From positions 1,054,001 to 1,118,000 of the forward strand of contig NZ_WPCV01000004.1 of the NCBI RefSeq assembly GCF_018035235.1: a stretch of 64,000 nt of DNA, written 5' to 3'. This DNA comes from Citrobacter sp. On2M. Lineage in GTDB: Bacteria; Pseudomonadota; Gammaproteobacteria; Enterobacterales; Enterobacteriaceae. Under the pieces are notes generated by a model that was not told the origin of the DNA, made no database searches, and saw only the letters and a program-made list of their open reading frames with translations. The translations under genes and the position numbers were made by a program. Shown here in pieces: positions 1 to 8,547 of the stretch (within the stretch, counting starts at the first letter, position 1; each line of letters opens with the position of its first letter).

Positions 1-1674
1 TTGCTGGCTTCCGCTACCAACATGAGAAACGGATTCATCTATCAACGCTTTTATTTCCTGTGCAGCGGTGGCACTTCGCTGGGCCAGCGTGCGCACTTCG
101 GAGGCCACAACGGCAAAGCCTCTGCCTGCATCACCCGCTCTGGCGGCTTCAACCGCAGCGTTGAGGGCGAGGATATTGGTCTGGAACGCAATGCTGTCGA
201 TGACTGCAACAATTTCTACCATTCTGCCGGATGACGCGCTGACGTTGTCCATCGTAGAGATAACGCCCTGCATCACATCGCCGCAGCGGTTGGCCGTTTG
301 CGCTGTGCTATCGGAGAGTTCATCCGCCAGTTGTGTATTACTGGCATTTTGATGAACGGTTGCGTTTAATTGTTCCATCGCCGCTGAACTCTCTTCCAGC
401 GCCGCGGCCTGCTGCGTTACGCGAGATGAAAGTTCCATATTACTGTCTGCCAGACTGACGGCGTTATTCGCCACTACCACGCTACTGCTTCTGACGGTGA
501 TCAGGACGGCTGCGATTTTATCGACGAACAGGTTAAACGCTTCGGCGATGGCTGAAATCTCATCTTTACCACGCACATCCAGGCGACGGGTAAGATCGCC
601 TTCTCCCTGTGCAATGTCATCAAGTGCCTGACGAGTATCATCGAGACGCGAAATCAGTCGGCGAACCACTAGCCAGGATCCAACCAGCAACAGCGTCATA
701 ATCGGGATCAACACTTCCAGTACGTCCTGCATCATCACTTTAGCAAGGCCGACGATACGTGATTCAGGCGTCACCAGTCCCACTACCCAACCGGTATCTG
801 CCATCGGGAACAGCATCACCCGGGACGCCGTATTCAGAACGTTGTCGTTTGCAAGCGTAATAGTCTTCACCCCATCTGTCGGGCGGAGAGATTTCAGGCC
901 GTTTTCCACCGGGATAAGCCATTGCGCGCTTTGCGCCAGTTCATTAATGGTTTTATATTTTGCCAAATCGGCCTGCGGGAAGTAGAGAATTTGCCCCTGT
1001 TTGTCCACCACAAACGCGTAACCTCCGGTGCTGTTTCCCTGCTGTTGCATAAAGGTGGCGACGTTATCCAGACGAATATCGGTGGTAGCAACCCCGGCAA
1101 ACTTGCCCGCCAGTTGATATGGCACGCTGCACGTTACCATGTTGACGCCCGAACTGGCGTCCTGATACACATCAGACCATAGGCAGCTGTTTTGTGAATG
1201 GTTTTTGGCGTGCTGATACCAGCTTTCATTATGGTATCCGCTTGATCCTTCGACGTTATAGTCGTTGGAATACACCAGTTTACCTTCCGCATTACGCGCC
1301 CAGAAAAAGCTGCGCTTCTCCACGCCAGCGGTAAAGGCGCCTGGTTCTGGCCAAATGCCGCCGCCGGTAATAATCGAGTCTTTACTTTCGCCAATCAGAT
1401 GTGGAACGACGCTTTGGTAGAGGGATTCATCGTTGGGCAATACTTCAGCCAGTCGTGACAGGCTGACGGTCTCGCCTTCAATTCGGGACAACACGGTACT
1501 CAGTTGACGGGTTAAACCTTGCCCTGTTTCTTCGATCAGTGCTGTGTTGATTTCAACAACGCGCGGCTGACCACGCCAGAGCATAATCGCCACAATAACA
1601 AGCGTCGTGACTGCAAGCAGCAGAATGCCGCCGATGGTTAAACGCGTTGAAATACGAGTGGGATACCAGGCCAT
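1..1674 (-). CDS. Methyl-accepting chemotaxis protein, 3' end outside window
   Basis: Transmembrane chemoreceptor that passes periplasmic ligand binding to the CheA/CheW array. At least 558 codons are visible, and the C-terminus lies beyond position 1. Order: N-terminal membrane segment (about residues 12-32, start [16 protein letters not shown]), a large periplasmic domain of dCache type, a second membrane segment near residues 280-300, a HAMP region ([23 protein letters not shown]) and the cytoplasmic signalling hairpin with its conserved tip ([20 protein letters not shown], then [18 protein letters not shown]). The ATG at 1674 has an AAGGAG ribosome site about 7 bases upstream. A sigma-28-type promoter precedes the gene. 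The ligand cannot be read from the sequence. In Salmonella some dCache receptors (McpB, McpC) respond to cystine, but I make no such claim here. Confidence 0.93.
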   Translation of the reverse strand, partial: MAWYPTRISTRLTIGGILLLAVTTLVIVAIMLWRGQPRVVEINTALIEETGQGLTRQLSTVLSRIEGETVSLSRLAEVLPNDESLYQSVVPHLIGESKDSIITGGGIWPEPGAFTAGVEKRSFFWARNAEGKLVYSNDYNVEGSSGYHNESWYQHAKNHSQNSCLWSDVYQDASSGVNMVTCSVPYQLAGKFAGVATTDIRLDNVATFMQQQGNSTGGYAFVVDKQGQILYFPQADLAKYKTINELAQSAQWLIPVENGLKSLRPTDGVKTITLANDNVLNTASRVMLFPMADTGWVVGLVTPESRIVGLAKVMMQDVLEVLIPIMTLLLVGSWLVVRRLISRLDDTRQALDDIAQGEGDLTRRLDVRGKDEISAIAEAFNLFVDKIAAVLITVRSSSVVVANNAVSLADSNMELSSRVTQQAAALEESSAAMEQLNATVHQNASNTQLADELSDSTAQTANRCGDVMQGVISTMDNVSASSGRMVEIVAVIDSIAFQTNILALNAAVEAARAGDAGRGFAVVASEVRTLAQRSATAAQEIKALIDESVSHVGSGSQQ

Positions 1675-1709
1675 ACAAACTCCTTGTGCGAAAGGCTAAG
1701 TTTTATCCA

Positions 1710-1736
1710 GTATCGGCACAGGCGTTTATATCTTTA
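1710..1736 (-). promoter_or_regulatory. Sigma-28 (FliA) type promoter of the chemoreceptor gene
   Basis: On the minus strand TAAA is followed by exactly 15 bases and then GCCGATAC. This fits the flagellar class 3 consensus TAAA-N15-GCCGATAA with one mismatch. It lies 36-62 bases upstream of the chemoreceptor ATG. Confidence 0.75.
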
Positions 1737-1789
1737 TAAAGTTTTCTTAAGTATCACAAAATAAATAAGTGACGTTGTCACGAATAGCA

Positions 1790-1813
1790 AAACCCAGCAC
1801 TTGGACTGGGTTT
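1790..1813 (-). terminator. Hairpin after hdeB-like gene
   Basis: AAACCCAG and CTGGGTTT form an 8-bp stem with an 8-base loop just past the hdeB-like stop codon. The following T-run is short, so termination strength is uncertain. Confidence 0.55.
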
Positions 1814-1829
1814 AAATAACAACTTAATC

Positions 1830-2159
1830 TTATTTTGATAATTCTTTTTTGATTTCGTCTTTTATTTTACTTAATTCACTCTGCGGATGTTTTTTACAAA
1901 GTTCAACGGTCAGAGGAACTGCGGTAGTGACGGTTTCGTTATAGTCTACGTAATCACCACCTTTGAAGTCTTCGTCTTCATTGAGCACCCAGAAAGCCAC
2001 TGGAGCCATAGTTTGCGGGTTCAAATCAATAAACTCCTGGCAGCTCATGCCTTTCGGAGTCACTTCAGTTTTAGCGTTATCAGTTGCTGCATTGACGCTG
2101 ACACTGGTTAACAGCGCTGCGACCAGAATACCTGCTGTAGAAAGGGAGAATTTATTCAT
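1830..2159 (-). CDS. hdeB: HdeB-like periplasmic acid-stress chaperone
   Basis: Small secreted protein of 109 residues. HdeA/HdeB chaperones unfold at low pH in the periplasm and keep client proteins soluble. The signal peptide covers about residues 1-25 (MNKFSLSTAGILVAALL, ending near SVNAA). Mature-region landmarks are MSCQEFIDLNP and two cysteines (C40, C88), which form the family's single disulfide. CQEFIDLNP and a downstream CKK-P are close to E. coli HdeB (from memory) and less like HdeA. The start chosen is the ATG before the signal peptide; a longer frame upstream has no signal character. No hdeA partner or hdeD is adjacent, unlike the E. coli acid-fitness island. The C-terminus is lysine-rich. 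Confidence 0.85.
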   Translation of the reverse strand: MNKFSLSTAGILVAALLTSVSVNAATDNAKTEVTPKGMSCQEFIDLNPQTMAPVAFWVLNEDEDFKGGDYVDYNETVTTAVPLTVELCKKHPQSELSKIKDEIKKELSK

Positions 2160-2558
2160 TGTAGTACTCCATTTATAATATAAATAATATCTACACTTGC
2201 GCTTCAAACCGTTAATGTAGTTCGCAAAAAATAATACCCCTACCTTCATAAGAATAAAGATCAACACCATGGATATGGCTGAAATTTATATTTCACATTA
2301 CTGATTCTGATGTTCGAGCGCAAAACGTGGCCACAATGTGATCGTTCCGACGAAATCAGTAGATTCATACTCCATACCCCTGTCACTGCACCAAAACTGA
2401 ACTACGCTGCACAAATGTTGATCATTGGTTAACGAATTTGAGTTGAATTTTAACAAAAACAGCCAGCATGCCGCTGTTACCAGCCTGGCACGCGTCCTGC
2501 ATTGTTAATTCGCTAACAGTGAGCCGTAATCTGACAGACAACTAACAGCGAGAAAGTA
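2160..2558. other. Intergenic region between hdeB-like and rpiR-like genes
   Basis: About 400 bases with no convincing gene. It must hold the divergent promoters of the hdeB-like gene (AT-rich on that side) and of the regulator. A short palindrome, TGTTA-N6-TAACA at 2503-2518, sits 41 bases before the regulator ATG and could be an operator, but five-base arms are weak evidence. Confidence 0.5.
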
Positions 2559-3425
2559 ATGACAGCGAAACCTGAGTTATTTACCCGCATAGAGCAGACC
2601 TTTAGCCAGCTGACGCCCAGCGAAAAGCGCGTGGCCGGATGGCTGTTAGCCCATGCTGTACAGATCCCTTTTGAGACGGCGGATGGTATCGCGAAGGCGA
2701 CCGGAACCAGCGGCATTACCGTTGGACGCTATCTGCGTAAACTGGGCTTTCGCAATCTGGAAGATGCAAAAGCCAGCCTGCGAGAACTACCCGTAGTTCC
2801 CTATCAGCCCTGGGGTATGAACGAGCGGTTGGACTCCTGGCACCAGCAACAAAGTCTGCCCGATCGCGCGCAGCAGTCGCTGTTACTGGAAATCGACGCT
2901 ATTACCCACGTTTATCAGCTTGCTCAGGGCGAGACATTTTTACGCATTGCGCAACAGCTGGCGCATGCGGAAGCCGTGTTTATCCTTGGGATCCAGTCTA
3001 CCCGCGGGATCGCCAACGCTTTTTTCAGCCATCTGGAATACCTGCGGCCTAAAGTCAGCTACTCCGAAGGGCTTTCAGGCAGTTGGGTGGAATCACTGAA
3101 TTCGGGTTTCACCCAGCCTTACGTAGTGATCACCGATATGCGCGCCTACTCTGCGGTCTCCAGACAATATTGCCGTATCGCCACAGAGCGCTGCATTCCG
3201 CTGGCGCTGGTCACCGATGTGTGGTGCCCGTGGGCCAGAGACTATTCCATTGATTTGCTTCAGGTGAAAACTGACACCGGGCATTTCTGGGATTCACTGG
3301 CACCGGTGAGCTGTCTGTTCAACTTATTACTCTCTGCGGTGGTGGCACAACTGGGTGACTCCCTCACAGAACGCCTGCAAACCAATCGCCAGTTACAACA
3401 ACAATTTGGTCAATTTGAACAATAA
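2559..3425 (+). CDS. RpiR-family transcriptional regulator (HTH + SIS)
   Basis: 288-residue regulator. RpiR proteins pair an N-terminal helix-turn-helix with a SIS domain that binds phosphosugars. The HTH lies at about residues 15-75 (LTPSEKRVAGWLLAHA, then GITVGRYLRKLGFRNLEDAK). The SIS domain covers about residues 110-260 (FILGIQSTRGIANAFFSHLEYL). It ends 14 bases before ddpX on the same strand, so it is probably co-transcribed with the D-Ala-D-Ala operon or controls it. Recalled E. coli K-12 order has dosP on this side of ddpX, so the adjacency differs. An amino-sugar or peptidoglycan-derived effector is an inference from the SIS domain and neighbours. GAGAAAG precedes the ATG. Confidence 0.88.
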   Translation: MTAKPELFTRIEQTFSQLTPSEKRVAGWLLAHAVQIPFETADGIAKATGTSGITVGRYLRKLGFRNLEDAKASLRELPVVPYQPWGMNERLDSWHQQQSLPDRAQQSLLLEIDAITHVYQLAQGETFLRIAQQLAHAEAVFILGIQSTRGIANAFFSHLEYLRPKVSYSEGLSGSWVESLNSGFTQPYVVITDMRAYSAVSRQYCRIATERCIPLALVTDVWCPWARDYSIDLLQVKTDTGHFWDSLAPVSCLFNLLLSAVVAQLGDSLTERLQTNRQLQQQFGQFEQ

Positions 3426-3439
3426 ACAGGAAACGTGCT

Positions 3440-4027
3440 ATGTCAGAGACCCCAGAACTGGTCGATCTGTCAGTGATATTCCCGTCACTGCATATCGATC
3501 TTAAATACGCTACTGCAGATAACATTACCGGTGCGCCAATTTACCGGGAAGCACGTTGTCTGTTGCACACCGAGGCGGTAACCGCGCTGGCTAAAAGCAT
3601 CAGTATTGCGCAACTGGCGGGCCTGAAGCTTGTTGTGTACGACGCGTATCGCCCGCAGCAGGCACAGGCGGTGCTGTGGAATGCGTGTCCGGATCCTCAG
3701 TACGTTGTCGATGTGGCGATTGGTTCTAATCACAGCCGCGGTACGGCTATTGACGTTACGTTAATGGACGATCGCGGCAAGGTCCTTGATATGGGAGCCG
3801 GTTTTGATGAAATGCACGACCGTTCCCATGCCTGGCATCCGTCTGTTCCTCCGATTGCACAGCGTAATCGCCTACTGCTCAATGCCATTATGTTCGGCGG
3901 CGGCTTTGTCGGTATCAACAGCGAGTGGTGGCATTTTGAATTACCTGATGCCGCCCGCTATCCGCTGCTTGACGATCAGATAGATTGTTACACTGTCACT
4001 CCCACAGCAACACAACATCCCCTTTGA
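3440..4027 (+). CDS. ddpX: D-alanyl-D-alanine dipeptidase (VanX family)
   Basis: Zinc dipeptidase that hydrolyses D-Ala-D-Ala to D-alanine, letting the cell use the dipeptide released from peptidoglycan turnover. 195 residues, close to E. coli DdpX. Visible active-site parts of the VanX family are R71 in DAYRPQQAQ, zinc ligands H98 and D105 in SNHSRGTAIDVT, and E162/H165 in SEWWHFEL. There is no signal peptide, so it acts in the cytoplasm after uptake by DdpABCDF. AGGAAACG precedes the ATG. It is the first structural gene of the operon; ddpA starts 15 bases downstream. Confidence 0.97.
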   Translation: MSETPELVDLSVIFPSLHIDLKYATADNITGAPIYREARCLLHTEAVTALAKSISIAQLAGLKLVVYDAYRPQQAQAVLWNACPDPQYVVDVAIGSNHSRGTAIDVTLMDDRGKVLDMGAGFDEMHDRSHAWHPSVPPIAQRNRLLLNAIMFGGGFVGINSEWWHFELPDAARYPLLDDQIDCYTVTPTATQHPL

Positions 4028-4042
4028 TTCTGGAGCCTGGTT

Positions 4043-5605
4043 ATGAAGACTACACCTGCGTTAAACGCGTTTTTTCGCCCCGCTCTGATTGCCGTTGCGC
4101 TGGCGTTTGCCCTGCCCGCCGCACAGGCCGCCGTTCCCAAAGATATGTTGGTGATTGGTAAAGCAGCCGATCCACAAACGCTCGATCCCGCCGTGACCAT
4201 CGATAACAACGACTGGACGGTCACCTACCCCTCTTATCAGCGACTGGTTCAGTACAAAACCGACGGCGGTAAAGGCTCCACGGAAGTTGAAGGTGATTTA
4301 GCCAGCGGCTGGAAAGCCTCTGACGACCAGAAAGAGTGGACGTTTACCCTGAAAAACGATGCCAAATTCGCCGACGGGACGCCGGTAACGGCTGATGCGG
4401 TAAAGCAATCTTTTGAACGCTTGCTCAAAATTGGCCAGGGCCCTGCAGAAGCATTCCCGAAAGATCTGAAGGTTGAGGCTATCGATAACACGACGGTGAA
4501 GTTTACCCTCAGTCAGCCGTTTGCGCCGTTCCTGTATACGCTGGCGAATGACGGAGCCTCAATCATTAACCCGGCCATTTTAAAAGAGCATGCTGCAGAC
4601 GATGCCCGCGGATTCCTGGCGCAAAACACGGCAGGCTCTGGTCCGTTCATGCTTAAAAGCTGGCAAAAAGGACAGCAGTTGGTGCTGGTTCCTAACCCGT
4701 ATTATGCCGGTGAAAAACCTTCGTTTAAGCGGGTTTCGGTAAAAATCATCGGTGAAAGCGCCTCCCGCCGACTGCAATTGTCACGTGGCGATATCGACAT
4801 TGCCGATGCGCTTCCAGTTGACCAGCTTGCCGCTTTAAAACAGGAAGGCAAAGTTAACGTAGCGGATTATCCCTCACTGCGCGTGACCTATCTGTATTTG
4901 AACAACAGTAAAGCGCCGCTCAATCAGGTGGATTTACGCCGCGCCATCTCGTGGGCCACCGATTATAAAGGCATGGTAAATGGGATCCTCAGCGGCAACG
5001 GGAAGCAAATGCGTGGTCCGATCCCTGAAGGCATGTGGGGTTTTGACGACAAGGCCATGCAGTACAGTTTTGATGAGGCCAAAGCGAAAGCGGCGTGGGA
5101 CAACGTTGCCAGCAAACCTGAAAGCCTGAGCTTCCTGTACTCTGATAATGACCCTAACTGGGAACCTATCGCGCTCGCCACTCAGGCAAGTCTTGGCAAA
5201 CTGGGTATTAAGGTGAAGCTGGAGAAACTGGCAAACGCCACCATGCGTGACCGTGTAGGTAAGGGAGATTACGACATTGCCATTGGCAACTGGAGCCCGG
5301 ATTTTGCCGACCCGTACATGTTTATGAATTACTGGTTTGAGTCAGACAAGAAAGGTTTACCCGGTAACCGCTCCTTCTACGAAAACAGTGAAGTCGATAA
5401 GCTGCTGCGTAGCGCCCTGGCGACCACCGATCAGGCGGCCAGAACCAAGGATTACCAGCAGGCGCAAACCATCGTAATTGATGAAGCTGCCTACGTTTAT
5501 TTATTCCAGAAAAATTATCAGTTGGCGATGAACAAAGACGTTAAAGGATTTGTATTCAACCCCATGCTGGAACAGGTCTTCAATATCTCCACCATGAGTA
5601 AATAA
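4043..5605 (+). CDS. ddpA: D-Ala-D-Ala ABC transporter, periplasmic binding protein
   Basis: Family 5 extracellular solute-binding protein (520 residues) that captures the dipeptide in the periplasm and delivers it to DdpBC. The signal peptide is about residues 1-29 (ALIAVALAFALPAAQAA). The mature domain starts VPKDMLVIGKAADPQTLDP, and GSGPFMLKSWQKGQQLVLVPN is typical of the family. GGAG lies before the ATG. A strong stem-loop separates it from ddpB, as is common after binding-protein genes that need higher expression than their permeases. Confidence 0.96.
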   Translation: MKTTPALNAFFRPALIAVALAFALPAAQAAVPKDMLVIGKAADPQTLDPAVTIDNNDWTVTYPSYQRLVQYKTDGGKGSTEVEGDLASGWKASDDQKEWTFTLKNDAKFADGTPVTADAVKQSFERLLKIGQGPAEAFPKDLKVEAIDNTTVKFTLSQPFAPFLYTLANDGASIINPAILKEHAADDARGFLAQNTAGSGPFMLKSWQKGQQLVLVPNPYYAGEKPSFKRVSVKIIGESASRRLQLSRGDIDIADALPVDQLAALKQEGKVNVADYPSLRVTYLYLNNSKAPLNQVDLRRAISWATDYKGMVNGILSGNGKQMRGPIPEGMWGFDDKAMQYSFDEAKAKAAWDNVASKPESLSFLYSDNDPNWEPIALATQASLGKLGIKVKLEKLANATMRDRVGKGDYDIAIGNWSPDFADPYMFMNYWFESDKKGLPGNRSFYENSEVDKLLRSALATTDQAARTKDYQQAQTIVIDEAAYVYLFQKNYQLAMNKDVKGFVFNPMLEQVFNISTMSK

Positions 5606-5615
5606 GCCACGTTGA

Positions 5616-5637
5616 TGCGGAGCCGCTCGGCTCCGCA
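5616..5637 (+). promoter_or_regulatory. Intercistronic hairpin between ddpA and ddpB
   Basis: TGCGGAGC pairs perfectly with GCTCCGCA around a 6-base loop. There is no T-run after it, so it is more likely an mRNA-stabilising or partial processing element than a terminator. Confidence 0.7.
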
Positions 5638-5648
5638 AGGGGAAGCTA

Positions 5649-6671
5649 ATGACGTTCTGGAGCATTTTACGCCAGCGATGCTGGGGACTTATTCTGGTGG
5701 TGATCGGTGTTTGCGTAATCACCTTTATTATTTCACACCTGATACCTGGCGACCCCGCACGGCTGCTGGCAGGCGATCGCGCCAGTGATGAAATTGTCGA
5801 AAATATTCGCCAACAGCTAGGGCTGAACCAGCCGTTGTATGTTCAGTTTTTTCGCTACGTCAGCGATATTTTCCATGGCGATTTAGGCACTTCCATTCGT
5901 ACCGGCCGTCCGGTACTGGATGAGCTACGCATCTTCTTCCCCGCCACCCTTGAGCTGGCTTTCTGCTCCTTGTTGCTGGCGCTGCTCATCGGTATTCCGT
6001 TGGGCATTTTATCTGCGGTCTGGCGCAACCGCTGGCTTGATCACCTCGTTCGCCTGATGGCGATCACCGGCATCTCTACGCCTGCATTCTGGCTGGGGCT
6101 GGGGGTTATTGTGCTGTTTTATGGTCATCTGCAAATTTTACCCGGCGGCGGGCGTTTAGACGACTGGCTGGATCCACCCGCTCACGTCACCGGGTTCTAC
6201 CTGATTGATGCACTGCTGGAAGGCAATGGCGAAGTCTTTTTCAATGCGCTTCAGCATCTGATCCTGCCGTCGCTGACGCTGGCTTTTGTGCATCTCGGAA
6301 TCGTTGCCCGCCAGATTCGCTCTGCCATGCTGGAGCAACTCAGTGAAGATTACATTCGTACCGCTCGCGCCAGCGGGTTACCGGGCTGGTACATCGTGCT
6401 GTGCTATGCATTGCCTAACGCACTCATTCCATCAATCACTGTCCTCGGCCTGGCGCTGGGCGATCTGCTCTACGGTGCGGTGCTGACCGAAACGGTCTTC
6501 GCCTGGCCGGGGATGGGTGCCTGGGTAGTGACATCAATTCAGGCGCTCGACTTCCCGGCGGTAATGGGATTTGCCGTGGTGGTCTCCTTCGCCTATGTGC
6601 TGGTCAACCTGGTGGTGGACTTGCTCTATTTGTGGGTGGACCCTCGAATTGGACGTGGAGGCGCACAATGA
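5649..6671 (+). CDS. ddpB: D-Ala-D-Ala ABC transporter permease
   Basis: Inner-membrane permease of the DppB/OppB type (340 residues). It has an N-terminal membrane helix (LILVVIGVCVITFIISHLIPG) and five further hydrophobic segments. The EAA loop is seen in DYIRTARASGLPGWYIV, the contact site for the ATPases. It pairs with DdpC to form the channel. AAGGGG precedes the ATG. Its TGA overlaps the ddpC ATG by 4 bases (ATGA), indicating translational coupling. Confidence 0.96.
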   Translation: MTFWSILRQRCWGLILVVIGVCVITFIISHLIPGDPARLLAGDRASDEIVENIRQQLGLNQPLYVQFFRYVSDIFHGDLGTSIRTGRPVLDELRIFFPATLELAFCSLLLALLIGIPLGILSAVWRNRWLDHLVRLMAITGISTPAFWLGLGVIVLFYGHLQILPGGGRLDDWLDPPAHVTGFYLIDALLEGNGEVFFNALQHLILPSLTLAFVHLGIVARQIRSAMLEQLSEDYIRTARASGLPGWYIVLCYALPNALIPSITVLGLALGDLLYGAVLTETVFAWPGMGAWVVTSIQALDFPAVMGFAVVVSFAYVLVNLVVDLLYLWVDPRIGRGGAQ

Positions 6672-7564
6672 TGCTCACACAAGAAACGCCCGCGGCACCG
6701 CTGACCGTTCGCCGTCGCACGGACTGGTCCAAACTGTTCTGGATGATGAAAAGCAGCCCGCTGACGTTGGTTGGCGGGGTCATCATCGTATTGATACTGC
6801 TGTTGATGGTGCTGTCGCCGTGGATAACCCCTCACGACCCAAACGCCATCGATTTAAGTGCGCGCCTGCTGCCCCCGTCAGCAACTCACTGGTTTGGTAC
6901 CGATGAAGTTGGCCGCGATCTGTTCAGCCGCGTTCTGGTGGGGAGCCAGCAGTCGGTCGTTGCGGGTCTGGTGGTAGTGGGTATTGCCGGAGGAGCGGGT
7001 TCACTGCTGGGCTGCCTGTCAGGTGTTATGGGCGGACGTGCAGATGCGATCATTATGCGCATGATGGACATTATGCTGTCTATTCCCTCGCTGGTGCTGA
7101 CGATGGCGCTGGCTGCCGCGCTGGGTCCAAGCTTGTTTAACGCCATGCTGGCGATTGCGATCGTAAGAATTCCTTTTTATGTGCGCCTCGCCCGCGGTCA
7201 AACGTTAGTGGTGCGTCAGTTCACCTATGTACAGGCGGCGCGCACTTACGGGGCTTCACGCTGGCATCTTATTAGCTGGCACATTTTACGTAATTCTCTG
7301 CCCCCACTCATCGTGCAGGCTTCGCTGGATATCGGCAGTGCGATCCTGATGGCTGCCACGCTCGGGTTTATTGGTTTGGGCGCACAGCAACCGAGCGCTG
7401 AATGGGGCGCGATGGTCGCAATTGGCCGCAATTATGTGCTTGATCAGTGGTGGTATTGCGCTTTCCCCGGCGCGGCCATTCTGATTACCGCCGTGGGCTT
7501 TAATCTCTTTGGCGATGGTATTCGCGATCTGCTGGATCCGAAAGCCGGAGGAAAACAGTCATGA
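6668..7564 (+). CDS. ddpC: D-Ala-D-Ala ABC transporter permease
   Basis: DppC/OppC-type permease, 298 residues. The start chosen is the ATG overlapping the ddpB stop (MMLTQETPAAP). This gives exactly the E. coli length, whereas a frame start 12 codons upstream lies inside ddpB. The N-terminal membrane helix is VGGVIIVLILLLMVLSPW. The domain then shows GTDEVGRDLFSRVLVGSQQS and the EAA loop YVQAARTYGASRWHL. The stop overlaps ddpD by 4 bases. Confidence 0.96.
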   Translation: MMLTQETPAAPLTVRRRTDWSKLFWMMKSSPLTLVGGVIIVLILLLMVLSPWITPHDPNAIDLSARLLPPSATHWFGTDEVGRDLFSRVLVGSQQSVVAGLVVVGIAGGAGSLLGCLSGVMGGRADAIIMRMMDIMLSIPSLVLTMALAAALGPSLFNAMLAIAIVRIPFYVRLARGQTLVVRQFTYVQAARTYGASRWHLISWHILRNSLPPLIVQASLDIGSAILMAATLGFIGLGAQQPSAEWGAMVAIGRNYVLDQWWYCAFPGAAILITAVGFNLFGDGIRDLLDPKAGGKQS

Positions 7565-8547
7565 CACAACCCGTGCTGGAAATCGAAGATTTACATTTGA
7601 GTTTCCCCGGCTATAAAGCTGAGGTGCATGCGCTGAACCATGTCTCGTTACACATCAACCGCGGAGAGATCGTTGGCGTGGTGGGTGAATCCGGTTCCGG
7701 TAAGTCCGTGACGGCCATGCTCACTATGCGTCTGCTGCCGGAGGGTAGTTATCATATTCACCAGGGACGCGTTTCGCTGCTGGGTGAAGATGTGCTCAAT
7801 GCCAGCGAGAAACAAATGCGTCAATGGCGCGGCGCACGCGTCGCGATGATTTTTCAGGAACCCATGACGGCACTGAATCCAACCCGACGTATCGGTCAGC
7901 AAATGGTGGAGGTTATCCGTCATCATCAGGCGTTGAGCCGCACGGATGCCCGTCAGAAAGCCATCGCTTTACTCGAAGAGATGCAAATCCCGGACGCGTC
8001 GGAAGTCATGAAACGTTTCCCGTTTGAGCTTTCCGGCGGGATGCGCCAGCGTGTCATGATCGCGCTGGCCTTTTCCTGCGAGCCAGAGCTTATTATTGCC
8101 GATGAACCAACCACCGCGTTGGACGTCACGGTGCAACTGCAGGTGCTGCGGTTACTGAAATTAAAAGCGCGAGCCAGCGGTACTGCCGTGTTATTTATCA
8201 GCCATGATATGGCTGTGGTTTCACAGCTATGCGATCGGTTATACGTCATGTATGCCGGAAGCGTGATTGAGAGTGGCCCGACGCAAACCGTTATTCAACA
8301 CCCGACGCATCCTTATTCTATTGGCCTGTTGAAATGCGCCCCCGAACACGGCGAGCCGCGCGCATTGCTACCTGCGATCCCCGGCACCGTGCCGAATTTA
8401 ACCTGCTTGCCGGCGGGATGCGCATTTCGCGAGCGCTGCTTTGCCGCTGGTCCTCGCTGTGAAGAAACACCCGCGTTAAGCAGTCAGGGAGGCGCGGAGC
8501 AACAATCTGCCTGCTGGTACCCGCAACTGGAGACAACACATGTCTGA
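7561..8547 (+). CDS. ddpD: D-Ala-D-Ala ABC transporter ATP-binding protein
   Basis: Oligopeptide-type ATPase (328 residues) that powers the DdpBC channel from the cytoplasmic face. It shows Walker A GESGSGKS, a Q-loop (MIFQEPMTALNP), the signature LSGGMRQRVMIA, Walker B LIIADEPTTALDV and the H-loop ISHDM. The C-terminal oligopeptide/dipeptide extension (ERCFAAGPRCEETPAL) carries the cysteines usual in this subfamily. It overlaps ddpC by 4 bases and ddpF by 8 bases. Confidence 0.96.
   Translation: MTQPVLEIEDLHLSFPGYKAEVHALNHVSLHINRGEIVGVVGESGSGKSVTAMLTMRLLPEGSYHIHQGRVSLLGEDVLNASEKQMRQWRGARVAMIFQEPMTALNPTRRIGQQMVEVIRHHQALSRTDARQKAIALLEEMQIPDASEVMKRFPFELSGGMRQRVMIALAFSCEPELIIADEPTTALDVTVQLQVLRLLKLKARASGTAVLFISHDMAVVSQLCDRLYVMYAGSVIESGPTQTVIQHPTHPYSIGLLKCAPEHGEPRALLPAIPGTVPNLTCLPAGCAFRERCFAAGPRCEETPALSSQGGAEQQSACWYPQLETTHV

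Noticed and set aside
1-352. Two plus-strand open frames at the left edge
   Set aside because: They are shadows of the conserved chemoreceptor signalling domain encoded on the minus strand.
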